Source: Oligosphaeraceae bacterium (GTDB lineage: Bacteria > Verrucomicrobiota > Lentisphaeria > Oligosphaerales > Oligosphaeraceae). From it: a stretch of 40,714 nt of DNA. The position numbers and the translations under genes were made by a program. The stretch covers positions 1-40,714 of the forward strand of contig JAAZKR010000199.1 in the NCBI GenBank assembly GCA_012799725.1, given 5' to 3'. A model generated the notes under the pieces. It did no database searches, was not told the DNA's origin, and saw only the letters and a list, made by a program, of their open reading frames with translations. Shown in pieces: positions 32,497 through 40,714 of this stretch (position 1 is the stretch's first letter; each line of letters starts with the position of its first letter).

Positions 32497-34269
32497 CTAG
32501 AACAGTCCTCTTACCTTGCCGCTTTCCAAGTCTACATCAATGCGCCTGAATCCTGGGTTCGAGCCGGTGCCTGGCATGAGCTTGATCTCCCCGGCTACTG
32601 GCACAACAAAGCCGGCGCCCTGGAAAAGCAGCAAGTCCCGCACTGGCAGGCGCCAGCCTTTGGGTCTGCCTTTAAGCTCAGGCTGATGTGACAGGCTTAG
32701 ATGCGTCTTCACCATGCAGGTGCCCAGGCTGAGACTCTCAGCATCAGCCTCCAGCAAGCGCAGCTTTTCTTCTGCCTCAGGCAGATAGTCAACCCCATCA
32801 GCGCCATATACTTGTTTAGCTATGATCTCTATACGCTGCTTATGTGGGGTCTGCATGTCGTAGAGATACTTGAACTGTTTTTCCTCGTCGCAAGCCTGTT
32901 TTACAGCGTCTGCCAGCTCTAATGCCCCCTCGCCGCCTTTGAGCCAGTGCTCGGATTTGGCTACCAGAGCCCCGGCTTGACCGGCGATACGCCGTACCAG
33001 CTCTATTTCAGCCGGCGTGTCAGTGTGGAAGCTGTTGATGCAGACCACCGGACGCACACCGCTTTGGCGCACAATATCCATATGCGCCAGCAGATTCTCG
33101 CAGCCTTTTTCGAGCAACTTCAAGTTTTCCTTGACATAGGCATCATCCAGCTTTAGGCCGGGTTTGACTTCCGGACCGCCGCCATGCATTTTCAGAGCCC
33201 GTATGGTGGCCACAAGAACCACAGCATCCGGAGTAAGACCGGAATAACGACATTTCAGGTTCCAGAATTTTTCGTATCCGATATCAGCGCCAAACCCACT
33301 TTCAGTGACATGATATTCTGAGAGCGCAGTACCTATTTTGTCAGCAATCACTGAGCTTTGGCCTATGGCTATGTTAGCAAAGGGGCCGGCATGCACGAGT
33401 ATCGGTTGCCCTTCTATGGTCTGAGCCAAGCTGGGGTTCAGTGTTTCCAGCATCCAGGCGCACATGGCGCCGTCTACTTCCAGATCAGCAGTGGTTATTG
33501 GTTTGCCGGAACGACTGTATGCCATGACGATCTTGCCTATGCGCCGGCGCAGATCCGCCAAGTCTTGAGCTACGGCCAGGATAGCCATAAGCTCGCTGGA
33601 AACCGCGATGGCAAAGCCGGATTTCATTTCCACACCATCCATCTTGCCGCCCTGCCCTATGGTGATATTGCGCAGAGCCTGGGCGCAGAAGTCGATGACC
33701 CAGCTGCATTGCACGCGTTCCGGGTCTATGTCCAGGCGCCGCAAGTTGCGTCTGGCCAAGGCAGCATCGTCATAGTTACGCTCATGCTGCATGCGCGCTG
33801 TCAAGGCCACCATGCCCAGATTATGGGCGTTGACGATCTTGTCTATATCGCCGGTAAGCCCCAGTGAAAACGGGGTTAACGGCAGGCATTGCGCCAGTCC
33901 GCCGCCGGCGGCCGAGCCCTTGATGTTAAAAGTGGGGCCGCCGCTGGGCTGGCGTATGGCACCGCTGACTTTGGCGCCGCGACGGGCCAGGCCGTCAACC
34001 AGACCTATAGTGGTGGTTGTCTTGCCTTCGCCCAACGGGGTGGGGGTGATGGCACTAACGTCTATATATTTACCGCGCGGTTTACCGGCGAGCCGCTGTA
34101 AGACCAGCTTTTGGTCTATCTTGGCCAATTGCCGTCCCATGGGAATCAGCTCCTCGGCCCTCAGACCAAATTCAGCAGCCAGTTTTTCTGTGCTGAGCAT
34201 ATTTTGTTCAGCTGCTTCGGCGATCTGCCAGTCAGCCATGACCCTCGGGTCTAGTTGCGGTTTATGCAT
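32497..34269 (-). CDS. fhs: Formate-tetrahydrofolate ligase
   Basis: Makes 10-formyltetrahydrofolate from formate, tetrahydrofolate and ATP, the entry of formate into one-carbon metabolism. The frame extends to a TTG at 34299, but the ATG at 34269 (after CAGGA) is preferred and gives 590 residues. Motifs are [17 protein letters not shown] (P-loop, about 74-90), [54 protein letters not shown] and [13 protein letters not shown]. Formate in an anaerobe could come from pyruvate cleavage, or the enzyme could work in a Wood-Ljungdahl branch; the window does not decide. It follows the phosphofructokinase gene by 59 bp on the same strand. Confidence 0.96.
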   Translation of the reverse strand: MHKPQLDPRVMADWQIAEAAEQNMLSTEKLAAEFGLRAEELIPMGRQLAKIDQKLVLQRLAGKPRGKYIDVSAITPTPLGEGKTTTTIGLVDGLARRGAKVSGAIRQPSGGPTFNIKGSAAGGGLAQCLPLTPFSLGLTGDIDKIVNAHNLGMVALTARMQHERNYDDAALARRNLRRLDIDPERVQCSWVIDFCAQALRNITIGQGGKMDGVEMKSGFAIAVSSELMAILAVAQDLADLRRRIGKIVMAYSRSGKPITTADLEVDGAMCAWMLETLNPSLAQTIEGQPILVHAGPFANIAIGQSSVIADKIGTALSEYHVTESGFGADIGYEKFWNLKCRYSGLTPDAVVLVATIRALKMHGGGPEVKPGLKLDDAYVKENLKLLEKGCENLLAHMDIVRQSGVRPVVCINSFHTDTPAEIELVRRIAGQAGALVAKSEHWLKGGEGALELADAVKQACDEEKQFKYLYDMQTPHKQRIEIIAKQVYGADGVDYLPEAEEKLRLLEADAESLSLGTCMVKTHLSLSHQPELKGRPKGWRLPVRDLLLFQGAGFVVPVAGEIKLMPGTGSNPGFRRIDVDLESGKVRGLF

Positions 34270-34328
34270 GACGGTAAATCCTGAATAATTTGTAATCAAT
34301 CAGACGGGGCTCAGACGGGGAGGCGCAT

Positions 34329-35657
34329 TTATTCCAAATAAGTCTTTTGTCTGGTTGTAAGCAGCACGCTTTGCCAGAGCTGTCCGTGCGGGTCTATCTT
34401 TCTTCTTGCCGAAGTAGCCAGAGTGCTAGGTACATAAGTGAAGTAGCCGTGCCAGTTGCCGACTACCAGGTCAGTCATGCCGGCCATGGCGGCGTGTACA
34501 GCATGCTGGGCTAAGTGCAAGCAGAAAATGGAGTCCATGCCATTGGCCGGTATGCTGCGTATCTCATAACTGGGATCAAAGTACTTGACATTCACTTCAA
34601 TCTTGCGCTCGGCAAAATGGCGGCGTATCTCATCACGTAAAAATACACCTATGTCGTTGTGCAGAATGTTGCCGGACTTGTCGCGCTGCTTCTCAGAGCT
34701 CATCAGGTGCTGCCCCGCTCCCTCAGCCACTACCACTACAGCATGATGTTTGCTTTCCATGCGCTTCTCTAATGCCCGCAACAATCCGTTGTCTCCATGC
34801 AAAACCAACTCTACCTCCGGAATAAGGCAGAAATTCACCATGGAGTTGGCCAGGCTGGCTGATGCTGCGATAAAGCCGGAATCACGGCCCATCAGACGAA
34901 TCAGCCCTATGCCGTTGTAGTAGCCCTTGGCCTCGTTGTGAGCACAACTGATGATGCTGGAGGTAGCTTCTACGGCGGATTCAAATCCAAAAGTCTTGTC
35001 CATGAAATTCAGGTCGTTGTCTATGGTCTTGGGAATGCCGATGACACTGACCTGCACACCGCGCTCCAGCGCAAGCAGGGCTATCTCGTGTGCGGCGCGT
35101 TGCGTGCCGTCTCCACCTATCATAAAGAGCATATTGATATTGAGGCGATCCAAGGTGCGTACGATCTCTTCACTGCTTTGCTCGCCGCGTGAAGCACCCA
35201 GGATGGTGCCGCCCTGCACGTGTATGTCGTCAACGATATCCGGATTCAGATAGACCGGGCTGAGGCCGCTGCCTGAGACCAAGCCGGCCAGGCCGTACTG
35301 TATGCCGTAGATATTATCAACGCCGTAGATATACCAGAGTGTATTTACCAGTGCTTTGATAACATTGTTGAGTCCGGGGCAGAGTCCGCCACAGGTAACG
35401 ATAGCCGCCCTGCTCCAGGGGGCGTCGTGGTAAAGCTTGCGGCGCGGTCCGGCGGCAAGGAAGGCGGGTACCTTTTTGCCGGCATCAATAAGGCGCTGGT
35501 TGATCGCATTGTCAGCGCAGTAGCTGATATTCTCGGTATCGTCTACAAAGATAACGTCTTTAAGTCCGGATTCTATATAGGGCTTGCCTAGCCGTTTGAT
35601 ACTGAAGTCAAGTTCGCTGATACTGTCAATATTGGTGTCTATATTCGGTGGTAGCAT
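34329..35657 (-). CDS. pfkA: 6-phosphofructokinase of the PPi-PFK-related clade, probably ATP-using
   Basis: Phosphorylates fructose 6-phosphate to fructose 1,6-bisphosphate in glycolysis. At 442 residues it is longer than E. coli PfkA (320) and belongs to the plant- and trypanosome-like clade. Motifs are CGGLCPGLNNVI (N-terminal nucleotide loop), GGDGTQRAA (181-189) and PKTIDND (209-215), then GLIRLMGRDSGFIAA and FDPSYEIRSIPANGMD. The residue after GGD is Gly (G184), as in ATP enzymes, where PPi enzymes have Asp. K210 in PKTIDND is the residue found in PPi enzymes and their ATP-using relatives. ATP is therefore the likely donor. A GGAGG lies before the ATG at 35657. Followed by fhs. Confidence 0.88.
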   Translation of the reverse strand: MLPPNIDTNIDSISELDFSIKRLGKPYIESGLKDVIFVDDTENISYCADNAINQRLIDAGKKVPAFLAAGPRRKLYHDAPWSRAAIVTCGGLCPGLNNVIKALVNTLWYIYGVDNIYGIQYGLAGLVSGSGLSPVYLNPDIVDDIHVQGGTILGASRGEQSSEEIVRTLDRLNINMLFMIGGDGTQRAAHEIALLALERGVQVSVIGIPKTIDNDLNFMDKTFGFESAVEATSSIISCAHNEAKGYYNGIGLIRLMGRDSGFIAASASLANSMVNFCLIPEVELVLHGDNGLLRALEKRMESKHHAVVVVAEGAGQHLMSSEKQRDKSGNILHNDIGVFLRDEIRRHFAERKIEVNVKYFDPSYEIRSIPANGMDSIFCLHLAQHAVHAAMAGMTDLVVGNWHGYFTYVPSTLATSARRKIDPHGQLWQSVLLTTRQKTYLE

Positions 35658-35756
35658 GGTGCCTCCTTGCTATTTCTATGGTTATTGCTTACAAATTAGG
35701 TTTTCATTTTTTCGGTTTTTGAGCATGAAGGCATGCTGCGGCATAATGAAGCTTGC

Positions 35757-37211
35757 CTAATCCGCATGCATTTGCAGTTTTTCCTGCCAGTATGCCATTC
35801 TTTTTGCCACTTGCGCGGGAGCAGTGCCGCCGGGCAAGTCGCGTGCCTCCACACTGGCTCGGGGGTGCCATAGTTGCAGGCATTCCTGGCTGGCCATGGG
35901 GATATCCTCTTTCATTTGCTCCAGGCTAGCCTCGTGCGGTGCTTGCTCTCTGGCTAAGCAGGCAGCCACAAAGCGTCCCACCTGATGATGGGCTTCGCGG
36001 AAAGGCAGCCCCTGACGTACCAGCCACTCGGCCAAGTCGGTGGCCATGAGGAAAGAGTCCGAGGCAGCTTCTTGCATACGTTGGCCGCGAGGCTTGATGC
36101 TGCCCATCATGGCGGCGAAGACGGCCAGGCTGTGTTTTACTGTGTCCAAGGCATCGAAAAGCCCTTCCTTGTCCTCTTGCAGGTCGCGGTTGTAACTTAG
36201 GGGCAGGCCTTTGAGAGTGGTCAAAAGCGCCATCAGATGACCATATACTCGCCCGGTCTTGCCACGGGCCAATTCAGCTACATCCGGATTTTTTTTCTGC
36301 GGCATGAGACTTGAGCCGGTGGTGAAATCATCGCCGATCTCGATGAAAGCGAACTCCTGACTGTACCAGATGACGATGTCTTCGGCGAAACGCGAGATAT
36401 GCATAGCGATAATGGAGAGGCAGGCAAGTACTTCAACGAGGCAGTCTCTATCAGCCACTGCGTCCATGCTGTTGTGCAAAAGCTCGTCAAATCCCAGTTC
36501 TTCAGCCACGGCTTTTCGGTCCAGCGGCAGGGTGCTGCCGGCTATGGCTCCAACGCCCAGGGGCAGGCGGTTTATGCGTTTACGTGCATCCTGCAAGCGT
36601 TCGCGATCGCGTTGAAACATTTCTACATAAGCGAGCAGATGATGGGCAAAAAGCACTACTTGGGCATGTTGCAGATGAGTGAAGCCCGGCATGATCTGCC
36701 CAGGATAACGCCGCGCCAAAGTCAACAATGCCTTTTGCAGGTCTTGCAGTAATTCATCGAGCTGGTCGCATTCGTCTCGCAGATATAATCTTTCGTCGGT
36801 GGCGATCTGGTCGTTACGGCTGCGTCCGGTATGCAGTCTGGCACCGGCTTCGCCGATGATTTCGGTGAGCCTGGCCTCGATATTCATGTGTATGTCTTCA
36901 AGCTCGGTCTTGAAAACAAAGCGGCCCTGCTCGATCTCCTGCTTGATTTGCTTTAGCCCGGTGATGATTTTGTTAGCCTCATCCTGAGGAATGATGCCTT
37001 GTTTTCCCAACATTCTGGCGTGGGCGATACTGCCTTGTATATCATAGGCGTAGAGCCGGCGGTCGTAGGAAATAGACTCACTATAGGCTTGCACCAGCGC
37101 ATCCGGAGCTTGCTTGAATCTGCCACTCCAAGGTGCCATGTTGTCTTCTTGAAGGTAGGACTGCACCAGTGCATCCGGGCCCAGCTCGAATCTGCCACAC
37201 CAAAGTGCCAT
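35757..37211 (-). CDS. argH: Argininosuccinate lyase with duplicated N-terminus
   Basis: Cleaves argininosuccinate to arginine and fumarate, the last step of arginine synthesis. Motifs are HTGRSRNDQ (127-135), GFTHLQHAQ (176-184) and signature GSSLMPQKKNPD (299-310) with the catalytic Ser. From the ATG at 37211 it has 484 residues, about 24 more than usual. The excess is a tandem copy of the N-terminus: MALWCGRFELGPDALVQSYL precedes MAPWSGRFKQAPDALVQAYS. The inner ATG at 37139 would give a normal 460-residue enzyme. The outer start has the better ribosome-binding site (CAGGAAAAC); the inner one has AAGAAGAC. Both starts may be used. It lies 57 bp after the GAF gene. Confidence 0.95.
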   Translation of the reverse strand: MALWCGRFELGPDALVQSYLQEDNMAPWSGRFKQAPDALVQAYSESISYDRRLYAYDIQGSIAHARMLGKQGIIPQDEANKIITGLKQIKQEIEQGRFVFKTELEDIHMNIEARLTEIIGEAGARLHTGRSRNDQIATDERLYLRDECDQLDELLQDLQKALLTLARRYPGQIMPGFTHLQHAQVVLFAHHLLAYVEMFQRDRERLQDARKRINRLPLGVGAIAGSTLPLDRKAVAEELGFDELLHNSMDAVADRDCLVEVLACLSIIAMHISRFAEDIVIWYSQEFAFIEIGDDFTTGSSLMPQKKNPDVAELARGKTGRVYGHLMALLTTLKGLPLSYNRDLQEDKEGLFDALDTVKHSLAVFAAMMGSIKPRGQRMQEAASDSFLMATDLAEWLVRQGLPFREAHHQVGRFVAACLAREQAPHEASLEQMKEDIPMASQECLQLWHPRASVEARDLPGGTAPAQVAKRMAYWQEKLQMHAD

Positions 37212-37226
37212 GTTGTTTTCCTGAAA
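37083..37226 (-). repeat. 70-bp tandem duplication at the argH start
   Basis: The block 37226-37155 (outer) and 37154-37083 (inner) are direct repeats offset by 72 bp. Each contains the ribosome-binding region, the sequence ACAACATGGCAC and the first codons. By eye 56 of 70 bases agree. Because 72 is a multiple of three, the frame stays open. Confidence 0.88.
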
Positions 37227-37268
37227 ATAAGGGGCTATTGTCGTTTGCGAAAGGCGGTGCCGTTGCGC

Positions 37269-38009
37269 TTATGCATTGCTATTGCTGCCACTTTTTACAA
37301 CGCAATCAAGCAAATGCGCGGCAGCGATAGTGATCTGTCCTGGACTGAACCCAGCGGTAGCCAGCTCACGGTGAAAGGATTCGGCCAATAAACGCACTAC
37401 CTTTACCGGATTGCGTACCCTTTGCACCATGAGCTGTCCGGCAGCGTCGCCATCCTTGGCTTCTTGCTCGGCAGCCTTCAAAAGCTCCCTGGAACTCAAA
37501 GCGAAACGCTGGGATAAAAGGTCGGCAGCCTTGGAATTCTCAATGATCAGCGAGATAAAAGGCGCAAGCAGCGAAAGCATATTGCGGCGCAGTGGACTCT
37601 TGGTCTTGGAGGCATCTTTGGAACCCCCGGTAAGCAGGTGGCCAATACGAGTGCCGCGAAAATGGATGGGCATAGCAATAATAGGGAATTTAAGTTCTTC
37701 TATGCCAGCTTCTATCCAATTGATCTGATGCAGATTCTGTAATCGCCAAAGTATTTTCAGCAGTCTTTCGGGCAGCACCAGAGGCTGCCCCACCTTGAAG
37801 TTGGGACTATCTATGCCGCAGGCGGAACGGATGATAAAATTCTGCTGTTGCTCATCAATAAGCAAAATGGCCGCCTGCTCGGTCTCCATCAGGCGGCAGG
37901 TGATGCTCACTATTTTGTCCAGCCCCTCATCCAGACTGCGCGGTATGGTCAGGGCCTCTGCAAGCACCTCAAGAATTTCCAGGGTGGTTTCCAGGTCGCT
38001 ACTATTCAT
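37269..38009 (-). CDS. GAF-domain protein
   Basis: A 246-residue cytoplasmic protein with a single GAF-like sensory domain at about residues 15-160 (LDEGLDKIVSITCRLMETEQ, then AAILLIDEQQQNFIIRSACG and FPIIAMPIHFRGTRIGHLLT). A helical C-terminal part follows (RFALSSRELLKAAEQEAKDG and NPVKVVRLLAESFHRELATA). GAF domains bind small molecules or mediate dimerisation. No output domain such as a kinase, GGDEF or HTH is recognised, so it may act through a partner. It is 57 bp upstream of argH on the same strand and may share its transcript; a functional link to arginine synthesis is not evident. Confidence 0.7.
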   Translation of the reverse strand: MNSSDLETTLEILEVLAEALTIPRSLDEGLDKIVSITCRLMETEQAAILLIDEQQQNFIIRSACGIDSPNFKVGQPLVLPERLLKILWRLQNLHQINWIEAGIEELKFPIIAMPIHFRGTRIGHLLTGGSKDASKTKSPLRRNMLSLLAPFISLIIENSKAADLLSQRFALSSRELLKAAEQEAKDGDAAGQLMVQRVRNPVKVVRLLAESFHRELATAGFSPGQITIAAAHLLDCVVKSGSNSNA

Positions 38010-38130
38010 GATCGCATCCTTTGCTTGAGGAATACGGAAGTAAGCTGTTAATATACCTTGTCAAGCATAAATATGCCAAAAACGAGGTGCAGATACTGCT
38101 GCGGAAAACCCAACATCAAAGAATCATGTT

Positions 38131-38157
38131 TTTTCCGCAGACCGCGCAGATTTTAAG
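38131..38157. repeat. CCGCAG-CGCAGATTTT element
   Basis: TTTTCCGCAGACCGCGCAGATTTTAAG, read as TTTTCCGCAGACCGCGCAGA then TTTTAAG, belongs to the CGCAGATT intergenic family. It lies immediately before the convergent end of the quinone oxidoreductase gene. Confidence 0.55.
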
Positions 38158-38166
38158 TTCTGTCAT

Positions 38167-39123
38167 TTACTTTACTTTCAATACTACCTTGCCCAAGTTT
38201 TGGCGCTGTTGCAGTATCTCATGCGCTTCGGTTGCTGCGCTGATGGGCAGCACGGCGTGCAGGCAAGGTTTGAGTCGGCCATCGCTGAAAGCTGGCCAGA
38301 CATGCTTCTCCAAAGCTGCCATGACTTTGCCTTTTACCGCATTGCTGCGGCTGCGCAGGGTGCTGCCAATTATACGTGCACCACGGCGAAAAAAGTCGTT
38401 CATATCAATTTCGCTGACCGAGCCGCCCAGGGTAGCGATGATTACCCAGCGGCCATTGCGCTTCAGGCTTTTCAGGCAGGCACCAAGCTCCGGCCCAGCT
38501 ACGCAATCCAAGGCTACATCCACTGGGTTTTCAGCCAGGACTTCGGCGATGTTTTGTTCGTGGTGATTGATGATCAAGTCAGCTCCCAAGTTGCGTACGA
38601 ACTCGGCTTTCCGTGTGCCGCCTACGCTAGTTACCACTTTGGCGCCAAGCAATTTAGCCAGTTGTATGGCGGCTATGCCCAAGCCGCTGGCACCGGCCTG
38701 CACGAAGACAGTTTCGCCGGCTTGCAATTCAGCCTCGATGCAGAGATTCAGCCAAGCTGTGGCGTATGCTTCCGGCAGAGAGGCGGCCTCCTGCATGTTC
38801 AGGCCTTTGGGCATGGCGCAGGCCAGCTCCGGTGGAAGAGCGACCAACTCGGCATAACCGCCGCCGCCGAGCAGGGCACAAACCTGATCGCCGACTTGCC
38901 ATGGACTGCCTTGCGGCGCGCTTTTCACCACGCCCGCTGCCTCCAGTCCCAGCCACTCCGGCCAGTCCGGCGGTGGCGGGTAATTGCCGGCGCGCTGCAT
39001 CAGGTCAGCACGATTGACTGCGGTGGCATGTATTTCCAGTAAAATCTCGTTGGCTTTAGGCTTAGGCTCCGGTACTTCCTGCCATTGCAGGCTTTGATCC
39101 GATTTGACCACTATTGCACGCAT
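38167..39123 (-). CDS. NAD(P)H quinone oxidoreductase, PIG3-like MDR family
   Basis: A zinc-independent medium-chain dehydrogenase/reductase that transfers hydride from NAD(P)H to quinones or enones. The 318 residues show the family start MRAIVVKSDQSLQWQEVPEP, ATAVNRADLMQRAGNYPPPP (the NRADLLQR..YPPPP signature of the PIG3/quinone-reductase group), LGLEAAGVV and the nucleotide-binding loop VFVQAGASGLGIAAIQLAKL. No structural-zinc cysteine cluster is seen. It stands alone, divergent from the membrane protein gene at 39308. The physiological substrate is unknown. The ATG at 39123 gives the standard N-terminus. Confidence 0.92.
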   Translation of the reverse strand: MRAIVVKSDQSLQWQEVPEPKPKANEILLEIHATAVNRADLMQRAGNYPPPPDWPEWLGLEAAGVVKSAPQGSPWQVGDQVCALLGGGGYAELVALPPELACAMPKGLNMQEAASLPEAYATAWLNLCIEAELQAGETVFVQAGASGLGIAAIQLAKLLGAKVVTSVGGTRKAEFVRNLGADLIINHHEQNIAEVLAENPVDVALDCVAGPELGACLKSLKRNGRWVIIATLGGSVSEIDMNDFFRRGARIIGSTLRSRSNAVKGKVMAALEKHVWPAFSDGRLKPCLHAVLPISAATEAHEILQQRQNLGKVVLKVK

Positions 39124-39166
39124 ATTATATCTCTTGCTAATGGAAAAAATGATAAAGGAAGGGGGT

Positions 39167-39197
39167 TTGACAGGTTCAACAGATTACAGCGTTTAAT
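39167..39197 (+). promoter_or_regulatory. Possible promoter of the O-antigen-ligase-like gene
   Basis: A consensus TTGACA (39167-39172) is followed by TTTAAT (39192-39197) at a long 19-bp spacing. ACAGGT and ACCTGT (about 39171-39217) form a short inverted repeat around it. The 184-bp divergent spacer holds nothing else I can name. Confidence 0.3.
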
Positions 39198-39307
39198 ATA
39201 TACCTGTTACAAAGTCGACGCATCAATTAAGCCGACAGACTGATACAAGTCCTATTTGCGGGATAAATTAAGCCGGTGTCCCACTCATCTTTCCATTTGC
39301 CAGGCCC

Positions 39308-40594
39308 ATGTCATATTTCAAATCTCTTTTTCCAGGTTCGTCCGTTGCTGATCGGTGTCGCTCTTGTCTGGGGCTGTTATATATCCTGCTGCTTTTTCTG
39401 CCTGTTGCCCTGCCCTATCAGCCTTTGCTGGTTGCCGATCTGCTTGCGCCTTTTATGGCATTGCTGCTTTGTTGGCAATGGCGCGATGTTTTACGTGTAT
39501 GCAGGGAACACAATTTCACACTGCCTGCATTTTTAGCTTTGGCCGGCATAGCAACTTTTTTCCATTTGCTGCGCGGCAGCGGCAATCTTTATGACTTGGC
39601 CATCTTTACATATATGGCTATGATTTATGTCTATTTTCGCTTGAACCCGGCAACGGCGGCTACGCAACAATGGCTGGGCTTGGCGGGCTTGATAATCCTG
39701 CTGCTTGGCTTTTTCTACGCCTGCCTCGCCCTGTGCCTGCCATGGCTCCCTGACTGGGGATTTTTCTACCGCGACCCATATTCTGCCGGACGTGGCTTAA
39801 AACTGCTGGGGTTGCGTTACCAGTTTCTTTTTGCCAATCCTAATCTGCTGGGCAGCTTTTATGTCCTGCCCATATCGCTGGCCTTCCCTTGGCTTGTCGC
39901 ACTGGCCAAGAAGTGCAACAATGTTAAAAGCCGGCTGAGCTTGGCCGCAGGCGCAGTCCTGCTGTTGTTGCCGCTTTTTTCCAGTGCAAGCAAACACATG
40001 CTGATGAGCTTCGCGCTGCTCTGTGCCGTACCGCTGCAAGCTTGGCCAGAAATACGTCGCCCCCTGAAAAAGCTGCTAATGCCAGGGCTAATACTTTTCG
40101 CCCTGCTCTGCCTGCTGACAGTGCTGTTGCCGGTGTTTCCCCTGACTAAACAATTTCCCTACATAAATATCAAATACCAGGGAAACTATACCATACATCA
40201 GGAAATATACTTGAAGATGCTGACCATGAATCGCAGTAATTGGCTGCTGGGACTGGGCAACAAAGGCTGCCGGGAAGCATACCCACAATTGGCTGATCGC
40301 GATAAGATAGAACCGATCCTGAAAAATTATAACTTCATGCATTGCATAGAACCATATAGCCAATTCATGGACCCGCATCATGAATACCTGAATATTGCCA
40401 GCTTGTTCGGACTGCCAGCCTTGATTTGTTGCATGGCTTTCTGGTTAAAACACCTGGATAAACGACGAAGCGAGATGCTCCTGTTTTGCGCAGCCCTGCT
40501 CTTTTGCTGCCTCTGGGATGACTTGTTGAGCAAACGCTGGCTCTGGCTGACGCTGGCTACACTGGCTAATCGTGGCCAGCAATCTAACGAATAA
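39308..40594 (+). CDS. O-antigen ligase / Wzy-like membrane protein
   Basis: A polytopic inner-membrane protein of 428 residues with about ten hydrophobic segments (for example LGLLYILLLFLPVALPY near 20-36, WLGLAGLIILLLGFFYACLA near 120-140, LFALLCLLTVLLPVF near 255-270). A long external loop lies between about residues 270 and 365. The motif DPHHEYL (355-361, H357 and H358) in that loop, followed by a hydrophobic helix, is the pattern of O-antigen ligases and polymerases (Wzy_C family), where a His in H..YL is needed for glycan transfer. It probably joins or polymerises surface glycan on a lipid carrier. No glycan-synthesis genes are adjacent. A dispersed repeat begins just after the stop. 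Confidence 0.75.
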   Translation: MSYFKSLFPGSSVADRCRSCLGLLYILLLFLPVALPYQPLLVADLLAPFMALLLCWQWRDVLRVCREHNFTLPAFLALAGIATFFHLLRGSGNLYDLAIFTYMAMIYVYFRLNPATAATQQWLGLAGLIILLLGFFYACLALCLPWLPDWGFFYRDPYSAGRGLKLLGLRYQFLFANPNLLGSFYVLPISLAFPWLVALAKKCNNVKSRLSLAAGAVLLLLPLFSSASKHMLMSFALLCAVPLQAWPEIRRPLKKLLMPGLILFALLCLLTVLLPVFPLTKQFPYINIKYQGNYTIHQEIYLKMLTMNRSNWLLGLGNKGCREAYPQLADRDKIEPILKNYNFMHCIEPYSQFMDPHHEYLNIASLFGLPALICCMAFWLKHLDKRRSEMLLFCAALLFCCLWDDLLSKRWLWLTLATLANRGQQSNE

Positions 40595-40595
40595 A

Positions 40596-40682
40596 CCTAA
40601 AAAAAGCAGTTGACTTTTCCTCTTGACCGATAATCAGATAATCAGAGCTTCTTCCGATGCGGGCTGAAGCCAAAAGGCGACT
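40596..40682 (+). repeat. Hairpin-rich dispersed repeat, copy 2
   Basis: CCTAAAAAAAGCAGTTGACT to GAAGCCAAAAGGCGACT matches 29714-29792 with an 8-base difference in length (central ATAATCAG-type duplication). GCC-AAAA-GGC replaces GCC-GAAA-GGC, so the stem is kept while the loop changes. The window then ends in CCCTCATCCCCAGCCCCTCC, a C-rich block that looks like the start of another repeat. Confidence 0.75.
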
Positions 40683-40714
40683 ATGACTACCCTCATCCCC
40701 AGCCCCTCCCCCAG

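Overview
This is a chromosomal window of about 40.7 kb from a Gram-negative anaerobe. Nearly all of it is single-copy metabolic and housekeeping genes separated by repeat-rich spacers. Anaerobic life is suggested by the oxygen-independent ribonucleotide reductase and its activase (nrdD, nrdG). A Gram-negative envelope is suggested by type II secretion minor pseudopilins, a lipoprotein and an O-antigen-ligase-like protein. The prepilins have FTLME cores with no Gly before the Phe, there is an OleC-type synthetase, and a secreted GH10-like protein carries a carbohydrate-binding N-terminus. Together these make me think of the PVC group, most likely Lentisphaerota or a relative. That is an inference from gene style, not a proven placement. 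I see no phage, integrase, transposase, CRISPR array or toxin-antitoxin module.

Layout. 3-530: end of a TPR protein. 694-2876: aroF-tyrA with a structured leader and terminator, plus a coupled 17-codon remnant of a third cistron. 3301-5747: divergent pdxR (MocR family) and pdxS around a clear operator. 6040-9276: nagB, an XRE-cupin regulator and an acyl-CoA synthetase. 9528-10499: a lone peptide-type ABC ATPase. 10563-17223 (all minus): yjbQ, dedA, oleC-like, frr, pyrH, then three T2SS minor pseudopilin genes (gspI-J-K like). 17285-17415 (minus): tRNA-Leu(GAG) with its terminator. 17642-21846: NrdR-type boxes, nrdD, a small CxxC redoxin and nrdG. 22061-24301: priA. 24594-26537: htpG. 26739-27941: a lipoprotein of unknown function. 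27982-29709: a YgiQ-type radical SAM protein. 30381-32246: the GH10-like secreted protein. 32497-38009 (minus): GAF protein, argH, a phosphofructokinase and fhs. 38167-39123 (minus): a quinone oxidoreductase. 39308-40594: an O-antigen-ligase-like membrane protein.

The pathways join up as amino acid synthesis (aromatic, arginine), vitamin B6, one-carbon folate, amino-sugar breakdown into glycolysis, and anaerobic dNTP supply with its own redoxin.

The clearest unusual points are: a candidate attenuator or riboswitch ahead of aroF; a 70-bp tandem duplication that copies the ribosome-binding site and start of argH; a GH10-like protein lacking the expected catalytic Glu residues; an nrdD-redoxin-nrdG operon with an NrdR box; and several dispersed intergenic repeat families, one of which starts immediately after two unrelated stop codons and folds into small hairpins. 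No complete new defence or mobile system is visible.
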